Shown here in pieces: positions 9,931-20,259 of a stretch of DNA of 28,838 nucleotides. The notes beneath the pieces are model-generated. The model did not search any database and was not told where the DNA came from. It saw only the letters and a program-made list of their open reading frames with translations. The DNA comes from Gnetum montanum (lineage: Eukaryota; Streptophyta; Gnetopsida; Gnetales; Gnetaceae). A program made the translations under genes and the position numbers. Each line of letters begins with the position of its first letter. The first letter of the stretch is position 1. The DNA lies in NCBI GenBank assembly GCA_015680685.1, contig MNCI01005181.1, positions 18,876 to 47,713 of the forward strand, in the 5' to 3' direction.

Positions 9931-11167
9931 AGGTAGGTAGTTCTACCTATTTTTTTCTTTGTTTCTTGTGGTTTTTTCTAGTTTTTTTCTCACTATGTGT
10001 TAAGGTTGAATTAAAATGGAATTTTGATGAAATCTCACCTTCTATTTTGGATGCTTCCATGAAAAGCTATAGTTGTTTCATTACTTTAGCTTTCATAGAT
10101 TTTATTTTGAAAATAGGGCTTGCTATTTCAAGCTTGTTTCCAAAAATTTTTGGGTATGGCCCATTTTTTAGGTCTAGACCTTATGATTTGTTAAAATTAA
10201 AATTTAACAAAATCCTACCCCTTTATTTTGATGTGAATTTTAATGGATTTTGATGTTTTTAGTTATTTCAACTATTTCCATGGCTTTATGAAATCTAGGT
10301 TTTGAGATTTTTGAAGCTTTAGCATGAAAAAGAAAGCAATTTTCTGTATTTTTTCTTGGTATAATAGCTTCATATTTGTAAATTTAAAGGTTATGAGTTT
10401 GTATCCATTTTCTTAATCTTTCATATGGCTATTATTTAAGTTTTATCTAATTTTGTTAATTAATTCCAATTGGTCATGATGCAAGGTTTTGGTTGGGAAT
10501 GGCTAGAAACCAATTAGGCTAATTTCACCTCTAACTAGGATGTTTTATCTAAGTTTGTTAAGTAATTCCAAGTGGCTATAATGCCTTTACTTTAAAATTT
10601 TGTAATAATGCCCCCTTCTTTGTGAAATTTTTAAAGCTAATTTAGACAACACCTAAGAGCCTTTTATGGTGGCTAATTTCACCTCTAACTAGGATGTTTT
10701 CCAAACTTGTTAAAAAATTCTAATTGGTCATAATGTTTTTGTTTTGAGTTATGATTTTGGCTATGCATTAGTAACTAGCTATATGTTGTTGCATTCCAAT
10801 CCTTAGGAGACATTGGTGGCCTTAGTAGTGAGGGTGGGAATGATTTACCACTTCCTCCTTTGGATGTCACTTAGCAACCTCCTTCAACTTATCTTGTTGG
10901 CTATTTGTTTTTTTTTTTTTTACGTTGATGGCTATGTATGTTATGGACATTTTAATTTTAAATTTTAAATTTAGCTTTATTTTTAGCTATACGCATTTAT
11001 AGTAGTAGTGAACATTGTAAATGTTGTAAACATTTACAGTAGTAGCTATGTTTATGTTTTTGGTTATAACATTTAATGGCTATTTGACAAAAAAAAAAGT
11101 GTCATAATAAGTAAGATTTTTGTTAGTTTTAGGATTACATGAGCATAGGTTATATTGCATGATTGTG
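9931..11167. other. AT-rich stretch with few recognisable features
   Basis: T-rich on the plus strand. The 95-codon open frame at 9966-10253 is built of F, L, S and I and looks like translated T-rich DNA. It holds a duplicated segment (10517-10700), a ~14-nt T run at about 10908-10921 and the possible second segment of the antisense ORF at 10805-10915. No retroelement domain was found on either strand. Confidence 0.45.
10517..10700 (+). repeat. 154-bp-spaced direct repeat with an exact 30-bp match
   Basis: The segment starting GGCTAATTTCACCTCTAACT is identical for 30 bp at 10517-10546 and 10671-10700. The flanks (AACTTGTTAA...TTCTAATTGGTCATAATG and relatives) match imperfectly, and a third partial copy lies near 10440. 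The exact match stands out against strongly diverged surroundings. Confidence 0.75.
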
Positions 11168-11284
11168 GCTATGTTTCCAGTTTAAGGCCATGGTGGGCTA
11201 TAATGCCAGTTTAAGGTCTTAGTAGACTATAGTGCTAGTTTAACATCTTAACAAATGGTAATGCTAGTTTAACATCTTAGTGGA
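11168..11284 (+). repeat. 29-30-bp minisatellite, four copies
   Basis: Units begin at about 11168, 11197, 11226 and 11256, each carrying (C/G)CCAGTTTAAGG or GCTAGTTTAACATCTTAG. The unit is related to 5843-5929, so the same minisatellite lies on both sides of the ~188-bp array. Confidence 0.75.
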
Positions 11285-11558
11285 TGTGGTTTGGAAGAGA
11301 CTCTTCTTCAATGTTTAAAGCATAAGTAAAAATAAAGAAAGGTTGTAGAAAATAGGTAAAAATGCAAACAAATTTAGGCTACATTCATAAAGAGTAAAAC
11401 AAAATTGCATAAAAAATATATAATAAATTATAAATGAAAATTAAGGCTATATGGATATCTGTGCATCAAGTCATAGGGGCATGGAAAGGTTAAGATGAAC
11501 TTTACTTTTGCAAATTGTTCCTAATCTTTGCAAGATGAGGGAGTGAGTAAGGCCTATT

Positions 11559-12344
11559 CTACATAAGCTTATATTTTTCATCCCCTTTTCTTATGATGTT
11601 GAAAGGGATTTCATCCCATAATGCACCCCATTGCCTATCATTGTCATCATTGGCTATCTTGGATTTTTTCTCTTCATGGCTATGAGCTTCTTCTTGAAGC
11701 TCCACTTTAGACCCTTGTTCTATGTCTATGTTGTTGATAGTTAGGGGAGCAACATTATCACTATGAATGATGATTTCACCTCCCTTATAAAGAAGATGAA
11801 TTTCTTGATGGATGGGTGAGGACACAACTCATAACTGAGCCAACCAAGATCTTTTCAAGATCAAGTTGAATCCTGGTGTCTCCTCCACCACCAAGAAGTT
11901 GGTGGTTGTAGGTAATTATTCTTTATCTAAAAAATCCAAGGAGATAGACCCCTTGATGCCAACTCTTGAGTCATTGAAGGACTTCAGAGCTATAGGTATT
12001 GTGGGTTGTACTTACTTAGTTAAGACCAAGCATTCAATGATGATGCATGGGATGACATTGGTTGTAGCTCCATCATCAACATGCACTTGATCTATGTTAA
12101 ATTATCCTATGTGTACGGTTATGAATAAAGGGGCTATAGTGACTTTTCCATTCTAGGGATTAGCCTTAATTTCACTATTGTGAAATGTTAAGGGTGTTGA
12201 CTTCTTCTTCCCTAGTAAGGGAGGAATCATCACTGCATGGATGAATTTCTTGTTAGCAAGAATATCCTCACTAATAGGTATGCAAGTTAACATTTTGACT
12301 AGTGCCTCATAATGTGTTGTAGGAGTCATGATCAAGTCATACAA
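11559..12344 (-). pseudogene. Retropepsin (pro) of Tat/Ogre-like element D, stops but no frameshift
   Basis: This encodes the aspartic protease that cleaves Gag-Pol in a Ty3/gypsy element. A single minus-strand frame begins with a YDLIMTPTTHYEALVKML-like conserved lead, as in Tat/Ogre polyproteins. It then reaches the active-site segment VDDGATTNVIP (catalytic Asp codon at 12075-12080), followed by FLVVEETPGFNLIL and RSWLAQL, the equivalent of the family LGRPWLH motif. A C-terminal SSPIHQEIHLLYKGG segment matches the family's PSTLHQKLKY region. Five internal stops (one at 12150-12152) break it, several consistent with CAA, CAG or CGA changed by C-to-T. In LGRPW the Gly is Lys. Reverse transcriptase should follow downstream on the minus strand (below 11559) but does not. 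Confidence 0.85.
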
Positions 12345-13686
12345 GCTTAAGGTTCTGTTCTTTCTTTTTTCTTTTTTTTTTCTTTACTTGAGGGATTGCT
12401 CAACTTAGTCCATTATACTAAGGAAGTTTTTGTTATTGGCCATGAGCTTGTCACCTTGGTTGTGCTTTACTTTCTCCATGTGTTCCAAAATGCAGTTTTC
12501 AAATTTAGGCTTTGGCTATTATATCTCTTCCTTGTTATTTTGGTTGTGGGATTTAGTGTCTTCCTATGGCTTGTTGGTTGAAGAGGATGGGGTAGAGGAG
12601 GTTATGGTTATAGCCAAAATAGGAGTTGGCTTCAATGGACTCACTTCCTTTCATGCCTTCCTATGCTTGTCTCACTTATTATTAGGCTTTTACTTATGCT
12701 TCTTCCCTTTTTTGGCTATAGTTTTTTGGTTGTAAACCATTGGCTATAAGGAAGAGGTAGTAGCATTTGCCACCATAGGGGGTTGTTGTGTAGTTGGTTG
12801 AGCTATGATTGTTTGGGCTGTATTAAGTTGAAAGACCTTGATGACAAAAGGTTTCCTTAGAGGCATTTATGATGGTACTCTCACAATGAAGGGGGGCCTT
12901 GAGCTATGGGAAGCCGAAGAAGCCCTTTCCTTGTAGAGGAGTACTTGAATCATGAATGGTTCTCTTGCAAGTCTCCAATTTTCATCAATGTTGAATGCTG
13001 AAATAACATAGGAGCTATCATTAGCATTCAACAGGCCTTTGTAGACCCGCATTGACTAGTTTTATGGCCGAACTAGGTTAGAAACATCTAAGACCAGTTA
13101 CTTCCTATCTATCATCCTTTGCAAGTCATCCTCCAACACAAGGTAGAAGTTTGTATAATAAATACGTAATTGATGATAATAATAGAAGAAATCTAGATTG
13201 AAGTATCTAGGCAATTGGGGATCATCCTTTGCTGCCTAAGTGGGATCTCTAGCTATTTCACATAGTCACTCATGTTTCCTTTTAATAGCTTCAATCATTT
13301 GTTTGTTCATAGTTGGTCCAGCAACTTGGATGTTTTAATGGCAACGTAGTGTATCTAGACTTATCCTTCCTTTTGAAGTAAGGTCCATTTTTTGTTGATG
13401 TAGTGGTTTCAAAAGTTGATGGTTGATTATTGTAGTCATTGGTTGGGACCTTGGATGAGTTAATATTTAGCCCTTGGTTCATGTTCTTGGTTTCCTTGGT
13501 TACAGTTGCTATAGTAGTGTTGTTTTCTTTGCTCTTTCATTTTATCTTTAAGTGTGTTGGCTTTTATATGCTATATAGGTTGGATCATGACTAGCCTCCA
13601 AAACATCCTATATATTTTTAGTTTGGGAGAATGCTTATCTGAGAGACCATGGATTAAGGTAGTAAATTTTGAACTTAATGAAGGTA
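12345..13686 (-). pseudogene. Gag-pro linker of element D (decayed)
   Basis: It lies between the gag core and the protease in the same orientation. It contains broken minus-strand frames with protein-like content, for example AFNIDENWRLAREPFMIQVL near 12990 and KNGPYFKRKDKSRYT near 13390. No CCHC zinc knuckle is recognisable. A T-rich tract at about 12360-12387 (plus strand) interrupts it. In related elements this stretch carries the Gag C-terminus and a poorly conserved linker. Plus-strand frames here are T-rich shadows. Confidence 0.5.
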
Positions 13687-14160
13687 TTAACTACTTTTCT
13701 TGAATATGGCTAACAAGTGGGCTTCAACTATGAGCTCTGGTATTTCATTCAACAGTCCATTCCACCACTATATGAATTTCTATACAAGTTCTAGGGGCAC
13801 CTACTTGACCTTCATGAGTTAGTTAAGCATTGTGTTAGGCTTCAAGTTATACTTGAAGTAGTTGACAAACTAGGCTACTAAGTCCTCCAAAGAGGATATG
13901 GATCCTCTAGGAAGTAAACAATACCAATCAAGTGATTTCCTAATCAAAGACATTGGGAAAATTCTCATGATGATATGAGGCCATGGCTACAAGAGTAAAC
14001 ATTTAAATTGAAAGGTGATAAGGTGAGCATTAGGGTCACCTTCTCTATTATACTTGCTAAATTATGGAATGGGAACACCTAGAGGAAGTGTTGAGGGTTG
14101 GACTATGGGACTTATGGGATTGTCTTTATAGAAGTCCATAATCTTGTCAATTTGTGTGAT
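13687..14160 (-). pseudogene. Gag core of Tat-like element D
   Basis: Gag packages the element RNA into particles. One minus-strand frame carries the retrotransposon Gag core: a PLGVPIP lead, then FSKYNREGDPNAHLITF (family pattern: F.KY.G..DP..HL..F), then MRIFPMSL...SLDWYCLLPRG (family RLFP.SL...A..W...L), SISSLEDLV and FVNYFKYNLKP. The last matches the family's F..QYKYN. The frame is unshifted over 158 codons, with stops at Gln-like or Trp-like positions. Upstream, a Q/P/T-rich decayed stretch (14161-14642) joins it to the ORF at 15140. This assigns the element to the Tat/Ogre side of Ty3/gypsy. Confidence 0.82.
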
Positions 14161-14642
14161 AAAGGCTATAAGACTTTTCAACTCCTCTGTTAGGTCTTAG
14201 ATCATTTGAAAGGCTTAATCCAAGCCTTTTGGTGGCCCCATAGGTTGTAAGGTTTGTACATAAAGTTGTGGCATCTACTATGATGCTTGTGGCCCAATTA
14301 TATGTTGCATAATAGAATGAGAAGGTTGTGTTATGGTTGTGTCTTATGGTACAAATATAGAAAAGGATATTTATGTTGGTACTTGAGGCACAAATGGGAC
14401 AAATGTGGTGTGAGACCCCTATGTTGTTTGGGCTTCCATGGTGGATACCTCATGAGTAGTTAACAGATTTGTGGTGGTAAAAACCACCATTGATGATTTT
14501 ATACATCAATAATATGTTGTAAATGGCATTGTTGTGCTCTAGTTAGTTGTTTATGGTATTGGATGAGTGTGATGTGTGGCTATAACCAGCATGGGATCTG
14601 TTGTAATAAGGTAGGAAGGAGTGGAAGATGGTGGTACCATTA

Positions 14643-15140
14643 CTATGGAGAAAAAATAGCATTAGAGGAAGGTCTTGTGAAATTGGGAAATGTTTGTTGG
14701 AATAGTCCTTCTAGGATGTTTTTAGGCCTAGATTCTACCTTAAATTCATCCTCCTCCTATTGTTCCTCAAATCTAGGCTTGTCATTGTCCTCTTCCACAA
14801 TAACAAATTGGACTAGGATGCTAAAATAGATGTTGTTAAGAGGAATTTCATCATATGGGAAAGGGATGTACTCTTTCCCATTCGTGTGTGTGATCTCAAA
14901 CTTCCTTTTGGCTTTAACTTCAATTCATGGAATTAGCATACCTACCAATATTTTAGCATAAATGAAGTTATACCAATCTTCATTTATGGCTGCAAAATCA
15001 GGACTCTCCCCTCTAACCCTCAAAGATCACTTACACTCAATGATGGTAGGGTCTTTGGGATCATACACCCTCATGGCTTGTTGGCTATGATCTTTGCTAG
15101 TGAGGATGAAGGGCCATTTGGTGGATTATTGGAAAGACAT
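14643..15140 (-). pseudogene. Unrecognised ORF upstream of gag in element D
   Basis: The frame starts MSFQ and runs 166 codons with four internal stops and no frameshift. It contains SQQAMRVYDPKDPTIIECK, SPDFAAINEDWYNFIYAKIL, KFEITHTNGKEYIPFPYDEI and FVIVEEDNDKPRFEEQ. It may be the N-terminal part of Gag or a separate ORF1; some Tat/Ogre elements carry an extra ORF before gag. A frameshift separates it from the gag core. I do not recognise a domain. The start is the first Met before the well-conserved-looking stretch. Confidence 0.55.
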
Positions 15141-15330
15141 GGCTATAGTGCTAAGAATGGCTTAAAAATAGATTATAAGTGGTAAAATAGGAGAAAATTT
15201 GAGTGAATGAAATTCAAAAAATCTTAAAGAAAATAAAAATGGCAAAACATGATGCACTTACTATAATTAGTAAGTGGGGGATAAGGGGGGTTTACCCTTT
15301 TCCCAAAAATGGAATATTGAAAATGTTGAT

Positions 15331-15718
15331 TTCAAACCTCACCTAAGTTGACCTCCCAACAACCTCTATGTTGGGTATGGTAGAGTGGGAAAGAAGGGGG
15401 GTGAGATAGTGGAAATCTCACACCTTCTTATTTCAACATTGGAGAGAGGGAAGAAAATTTTGGAGACCAAAATGAAAACTTGGCAATTTTCAAAGATGGT
15501 TAGCTACCAACTTTTACCATAAAAAGAGGGAAAAGCAGGCTTAGTTGGTATGGAAACAAATGTTAGTTTAGTGGTAAAAAATCTGATAGCAAAATTTAAA
15601 TGGTTATTAAGGCTTCCAAGTTGACTTTGCTCTAGAAATTCATAATAGATGTTGTGAAATTTCAACACCCAAACCACTTGTAGCTTCCATGCTAAGGTTT
15701 GTACTGTAGGAAGGTATA
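15331..15718 (-). repeat. Copy 1 of ~490-bp unit in the 5' region of D (interrupted by the solo LTR)
   Basis: It matches 16672-17060: TTCAAACCTCACC versus TTCAAGCCTCACC, ACCTCCCAAC versus GCCTCCCAGC, then ATGTTGGGTATGG versus ATGCTAGGTATGG, then a GGGGTGAGAT segment with AATCTCA. The solo LTR with its 5-bp duplication (852 bp) falls within or at the end of the unit. Without it the two copies would be about 490 bp apart, as tandem units. Confidence 0.7.
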
Positions 15719-15723
15719 GGTAG
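15719..15723. repeat. Target-site duplication GGTAG, left copy
   Basis: Identical to 16571-16575, bracketing the solo LTR exactly; 5 bp is the usual length for Ty3/gypsy integration. Confidence 0.85.
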
Positions 15724-16271
15724 TGATGAGTGGCAAGGTACCCATACACTTAACCATACGAACACAAGTGTAGCACACGCGATCCGGTCAAACTCTGCAG
15801 ACTAAGTGCCTACACACCTTATGGAACACTTAAGGTTAATTATTTGTTGTCTTCCCAGACGTACTTGTAGTTGTCATGGTTGTATGGTTAAGTAAGCTTG
15901 AGGTATATGATTTTTATATCTTTTCTGTTTCATCTCCTATGCTAGTGAGGTGAAGGGTGAAGAGACTAATTAACTAACTCTAACTAACTAACTAACTAAG
16001 CCTTAATTAACCTAGCATAAACATCCATTCCCACTTACTATTCACACCCTGAACCAATGGAACCTTGGTTACCAAACACTAGTCGTTGCTGGGATGACCA
16101 AGCGTAACGCACGTGCTCGAAGCGGTGGTACTGAGGCACTTAACTAGAAGAAAAAGGTTGTGAGAGAATTAATAACTAATAAAAAATTTAAATGACAAAT
16201 AATAAATAATAGTAAATAAAATCCTATTTAGCCTATTCCATACACTACAAGGTTTATCCAAGAAGTTCATC

Positions 16272-16277
16272 TTTATT
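16272..16277 (-). terminator. AATAAA poly(A) signal of the solo LTR
   Basis: TTTATT on the plus strand, in the conserved context next to TTCATC, corresponding to the AATAAA of LTRs A and B. Confidence 0.5.
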
Positions 16278-16428
16278 GTTCAAGTACAATATTTTCTCAA
16301 ATAAAGATCTGTTCACTTTGGAGTTCCTATTGTGGGCACATGGAAATTAATTTATCTTTGGAGAGGTAAAACTGCTAGAGTTTCACTATGGTCTAGGCCT
16401 AGATGAGAAACAAGGGAGAGCCACCTCT

Positions 16429-16437
16429 TATTTATAG
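16429..16437 (-). promoter_or_regulatory. TATA box of the solo LTR
   Basis: CTATAAATA on the minus strand, followed by AGAGGTGGC as in the other two family LTRs (AGAGGCGAC, GGAGGCGGC). Confidence 0.65.
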
Positions 16438-16450
16438 ACTTGGTGGTGCA

Positions 16451-16563
16451 CCGTGATATCGTGTATGGGATATCGTAGGGGACGACGCGATATCGCGAGG
16501 GCTGCAATATCGCGGCAGCTACGATATCTCGTACGCGATATCCCAGCCCATGAGATATCGCAT
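16451..16563. promoter_or_regulatory. GATATC palindrome cluster of the solo LTR
   Basis: At least six GATATC or near-GATATC cores, several in CGCGATATCGCG context, occupy the U3 just upstream (minus sense) of the TATA box. More cores are present here than in LTRs A and B. Confidence 0.65.
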
Positions 16564-16570
16564 CCCATTA

Positions 16571-16575
16571 GGTAG
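16571..16575. repeat. Target-site duplication GGTAG, right copy
   Basis: Exact partner of 15719-15723. Confidence 0.85.
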
Positions 16576-16671
16576 CATTAGATTCCTTGGGATTTTTAGC
16601 TAAAAAAAACTAGAATATGGCTTTCAACTTGCAATAAAAGTAGATATGGTCATTAAATTGGTTTCAAGCCT

Positions 16672-17060
16672 TTCAAGCCTCACCAATGTTGGCCTCCCAG
16701 CTACTTCCATGCTAGGTATGGAAAAGGGGGGAAAATAAGAGGGGTGAGATTATGAGAATCTCAAACCTCCTACCTCAATGTTGATGAGGAAAGTTTTAAA
16801 AACAAAGTGAAAATTTGGTGTTTTTCCACTACAACTGGTTTTAGCTAGGTACCAATTTTTTCAACTTGGAAAAGTGGGGAAAAAGCCAACTCGTGGAAGA
16901 GTTGAACCATCCACTTTAGAAACTAGAGAATAAAGTTCTGGTAGTAAAAAGGAAAAATGGGGTAGAAATATCAACGTTGGATTTGGGCTATAAAATTGAT
17001 AATAAGTGCTATAAAATGTCAAAACCCAACCATCTACAACTTCCATGTTGTAGCTTTGGT
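16672..17060 (-). repeat. Copy 2 of ~490-bp unit in the 5' region of D
   Basis: Partner of 15331-15718. It includes the CTTCCATGCTAGGTATGG motif that also recurs in the ~188-bp array, supporting common membership of one element. Frames here look non-coding. Confidence 0.7.
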
Positions 17061-17169
17061 CACAAGGTGGGGGGGTGCAGGAAGACCAACATTGATTCTT
17101 CAAAGGTTTTTATTGTAAAAATCAAGGAAAGGCCTGTAACTGATAACAAAAATAATAAATCTGGTTATA

Positions 17170-18629
17170 GAATTTAGGCAAAGGCCTTCCTTCTAGCACC
17201 AAGAAAAAATATTACAACTAAAAACCTTCATTGTTGGAAAAACCAAGAATCCTCAATGTAGTAGTTTCCCAACCTTGAATCCCTATAGCCTCCATGAGAG
17301 AAATGGGATTCAAGGTACCCTAGCCGATCCAACAAATCAACCAAGGACCTATGAGATGTGAAATGTGGGAATACAAATAGATTTGAATAATGCATAGAAA
17401 ATAAATTTATTTTTGAATACAAAAATAAAAACTTAAAACTTTATTATGAAAGAATAAATAATAAGTTAGAGAACTATGTACAAATGATTCCTCAATGAGC
17501 AAAAAGGGGGTTCACTTATGCAAAAGTTCAAAGCCCATTGAAGCCGATGTGATCTACTCCATGACCTAGGTGCTAAGCCACTCCTGATGCTATTGAACCT
17601 TCCTTCATTACTACAACCTCAGATCTACAAATTGGATCATTGCTTGGAGTGAGAAAAGTGGGAAATTTGGATACCTAATTACTCCAGAATGGGGTTTGGA
17701 AATCCTAAAAGTGTAGTGTTAACACCAAAAATCCATAAATCTCAAGGTGATTATGGTTTTACTGTGGGGTTCAAGAGAATGCATGTATGGGAACTTGAAA
17801 AAGCTCTTGAGTGCCTAAGAATTCCCCAATTATGGAAGTGTAAAAATGGCTGAACTTCATTGAGAATTTACGTAGTAATGCAAAGTACTAAATCCTTTCA
17901 AGAGTGCTCAACTAGGAGAAAAATTGTTGAAACATGTTAATGGTGTTTCAAGTTGGCTTTTATAGGTATTTTGCACCATGAATAGGGCTGAAAATTGGCT
18001 ATAAAATGGCTACAAATTGGCTACAAATTTAGGTGAGATGGTGCCCAAATTTAGAGGGTTACCATACATAGTAAGTGCTTCCTCCCATGGCCATTCCATT
18101 TACTATAAATAGTAAATGGGGCATACCTTTCACATTGGAGATGAATCTTCCACGATGAGCTCTCCACCATGCTTGTTGAAGTGGCTAGTCAACATTGAAG
18201 TGCATGAAGTAATGAATTTTTGCTTTTGTGGCTTCCATGTTGTGGGATTGAATTTTTCACACTAGGGATGAAGACTTCATGCTGGGGGGAAACTTCCATG
18301 CTAAGGGGGAAAGTTTTTAGGCTATGCATGTGGTCTACATGTTGAGGGGGGAAAGTTTTCAAAACCCCCATCCTTCCATATTGGGGTAATGTGAGATCTA
18401 CCCTCCTTGCATGTGTTTCTAGCTACAAATGTATACCCCTTATAAAACCCATAAAATTACCTTTTTGACATTTCAAAAGGCATTTTTGGCCCTCCAAATC
18501 AAATGTAGATACTAGGTGACTTTTTTTCACATGGGGAATGAGGCTTTGACTACTTATGAGGCATTTTTAGCCCCAAAAGTATGAAATATGTGAAATTTCC
18601 CACTATGGGTTATAATCTTCACATTTACA
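17170..18629 (-). mobile_element. Right direct repeat = putative 5' LTR of element D
   Basis: It matches 3300-4646 in direct orientation and ends in the same CACATTTACA. On the minus strand it starts TGTAAATGTG, has CTATAAAAGCC (17956-17966) as a TATA candidate about 670 bp in, and AATAAA-like sites in the 17.4-kb AT-rich part. D's gag-pro lies to its left in the same minus sense, as expected for a 5' LTR. The left boundary and primer-binding site could not be found. Only short broken frames lie inside. Confidence 0.6.
18275..18359 (-). repeat. G-rich short repeat in U3 of D's right LTR, three copies
   Basis: CTTCATGCTGGGGGGAAAC, CCATGCTAAGGGGGAAAG and ACATGTTGAGGGGGGAAAG follow each other at 18275, 18297 and 18337. 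They resemble the arms of the hairpin in the ~188-bp array. Confidence 0.55.
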
Positions 18630-18854
18630 ATGAAGTTTTACATATGAATTCAACCTTCTAGGATCACTCTTAGTCTTTACAAATGTACATAAGTCAATCA
18701 AAAACAGAACCAAGAGGAACCAATATAATCAAGTTTTTATTATTCTTTCCATTTAACAAAGAAAAATTTTAGAGTAGGAAAAGAAGAAATACAATATAAT
18801 TTTTCCATATCTATTAATCCTCTCTTTGATATTTCAACTACTAAAATATCAACC

Positions 18855-19690
18855 ATGAGTTCAACTATGGGGGTAGGATTTCAAAATCTAAATACTACCC
18901 CAATATTAACTTATGTAATCATAATTTGGAGAACTACCAAACTAGTAAATACTTTGAATTTACAAACTTCATCTACACCTCCAATAGTAACCTCACTACT
19001 AAGTCCTATAGTAATACCAATAGGAACCTCTACTTAGACAATGGGATCATATTCACATCATATACCTTCCCCATTTACCTTAGGTTCAATTCCTCTTTCC
19101 TTTAGTAGGTTGAGTTCCAATGTTCCAATTGGTCATTCCTACCCAAGACAAAGCCTTTGAGTATTATTAAATCAAAGAACATCCATTATACCTCAAGGTC
19201 TATTGGTTTTTCCGCAAGAAATGGATGTAGAGGTCAAAAACATTCACTTATTAGCTATCTTTAAAGGGATTAATGATGAAGACCCTATTACTCACATAAG
19301 AGAATTTGAAACCACATTAGTCATGTTAGCACCTCAAAGTGGGAATAGAACTAAGATGATTGCCTTTAAATCAACCTTGAAGGAAAAAGCTAATTTTTTG
19401 CTATAAACCCTTAGAGCACAAATTAGTTATTAGGATGAATTTAATAATGTTTTCCTATAGAGATTTCTTTCTAATGATTAGATGTATTAATGAAGAAAGC
19501 AATTAATGAGTTTTATGCAACATGAGGATGAAGACTATGAGAGTACCTTTGATAGATTTTAAGGATTATGTTTAAAGAGTCTAAACCATGGATTTCTAGC
19601 CCATCAATTAATTCAAATCTTTATAGAAGGCTTATTACCTTATTGTAGGCAAAATGTTGAGTTTTCATGTAGAAAAATATTTTAAATGTG
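18855..19690 (+). pseudogene. Gag of element C
   Basis: The frame starts MSSTMGVGFQNLN and stays in one frame through about 278 codons with roughly ten stops, for example 19035-19037, 19158-19160 and 19404-19406. The Gag core is recognisable: IFKGINDEDPITHIREFE (family F.G....DP..H..EF), then a KMIAFKSTLKEKA segment (family RLFPFSLKDKA), a TLRAQ stretch, FMQHEDEDYESTFDRF, HQLIQIFIEGLLP (family QLIQYFYEGL). No intact zinc knuckle was found downstream; 19691-20259 is too decayed to read. The start is the only upstream Met in frame close to the 5' leader. Confidence 0.8.
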
Positions 19691-20259
19691 ACATTGGAAG
19701 ATGGTTGGAGGATTGTAGATTCATTAGTAGATCAAAGTAAACATTGGAAAAAAACCTACATTATGCAAGGCATGACCCAAAAAACAAAATAGTTAAATAA
19801 AAAAGTTTATGAGTTTTCATGATTAATCAAGAAACAAGCTCATGAAATTCAAAGCAAAATATGAAACATTTGTAATAGCTTTCAACATGACCAAAAAACT
19901 TGCCTATCCTTATTATATTTTGAAGAGAAAATGCAAGAGTTAGTAAAGGTTTTTTAACAATATAAGAGTTAATAAACAATGAACTTTCCTCAAAAATTAT
20001 TTTAGCCATAATAATATCCTCAAAATAACCTTAGGCCATTTAAGAATTTGACTAATAAACACTTGGATAAACTCATCCAAAGCCTTACTTCCTTCATAAG
20101 AGAAAGTAGAAAATTCATGAGTGAGACAAGGTGAAGATTTCAGGACCTAACTAAAATGAATTACCATTCCAACCTAAACCTAATCCTACATCTTAGAGGA
20201 AGGGAAAGGAGTAATTAAATTTCATCACTACATGGAGTGGAAAAATAGTTGAACCTCAA
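19691..20259 (+). pseudogene. Gag C-terminus/linker of element C, decayed
   Basis: This links the Gag core to the protease in the same sense. Short protein-like pieces occur, such as CNSFQHDQKTC near 19870, possibly a damaged CX2CX3HX4C knuckle missing its second Cys. Frames change repeatedly and nothing else is recognisable. Confidence 0.35.

Larger units (their letters stand above)
15724..16570 (-). mobile_element. Solo LTR of the A/B family (847 bp, minus strand)
   Basis: In reverse complement it begins TAATGGGATGCG (compare TGATGAGATGCG in LTR A) and ends in the family CTCATCA. It carries the family palindrome cluster, TATA box and AATAAA in the same order. No primer-binding site or polypurine tract adjoins it, and identical GGTAG target duplications flank it. 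It is therefore a solo LTR left by recombination between the two LTRs of a full element. It lacks the structured ~65-nt units seen in A and B, and has an expanded CTAA run at about 15979-15998. Its insertion postdates element D. Confidence 0.92.

Noticed and set aside
9966-10253. 95-codon plus-strand ORF
   Set aside because: Rich in F, L, I and S from T-rich DNA, with no domain and no Gag/Pol context in this frame.
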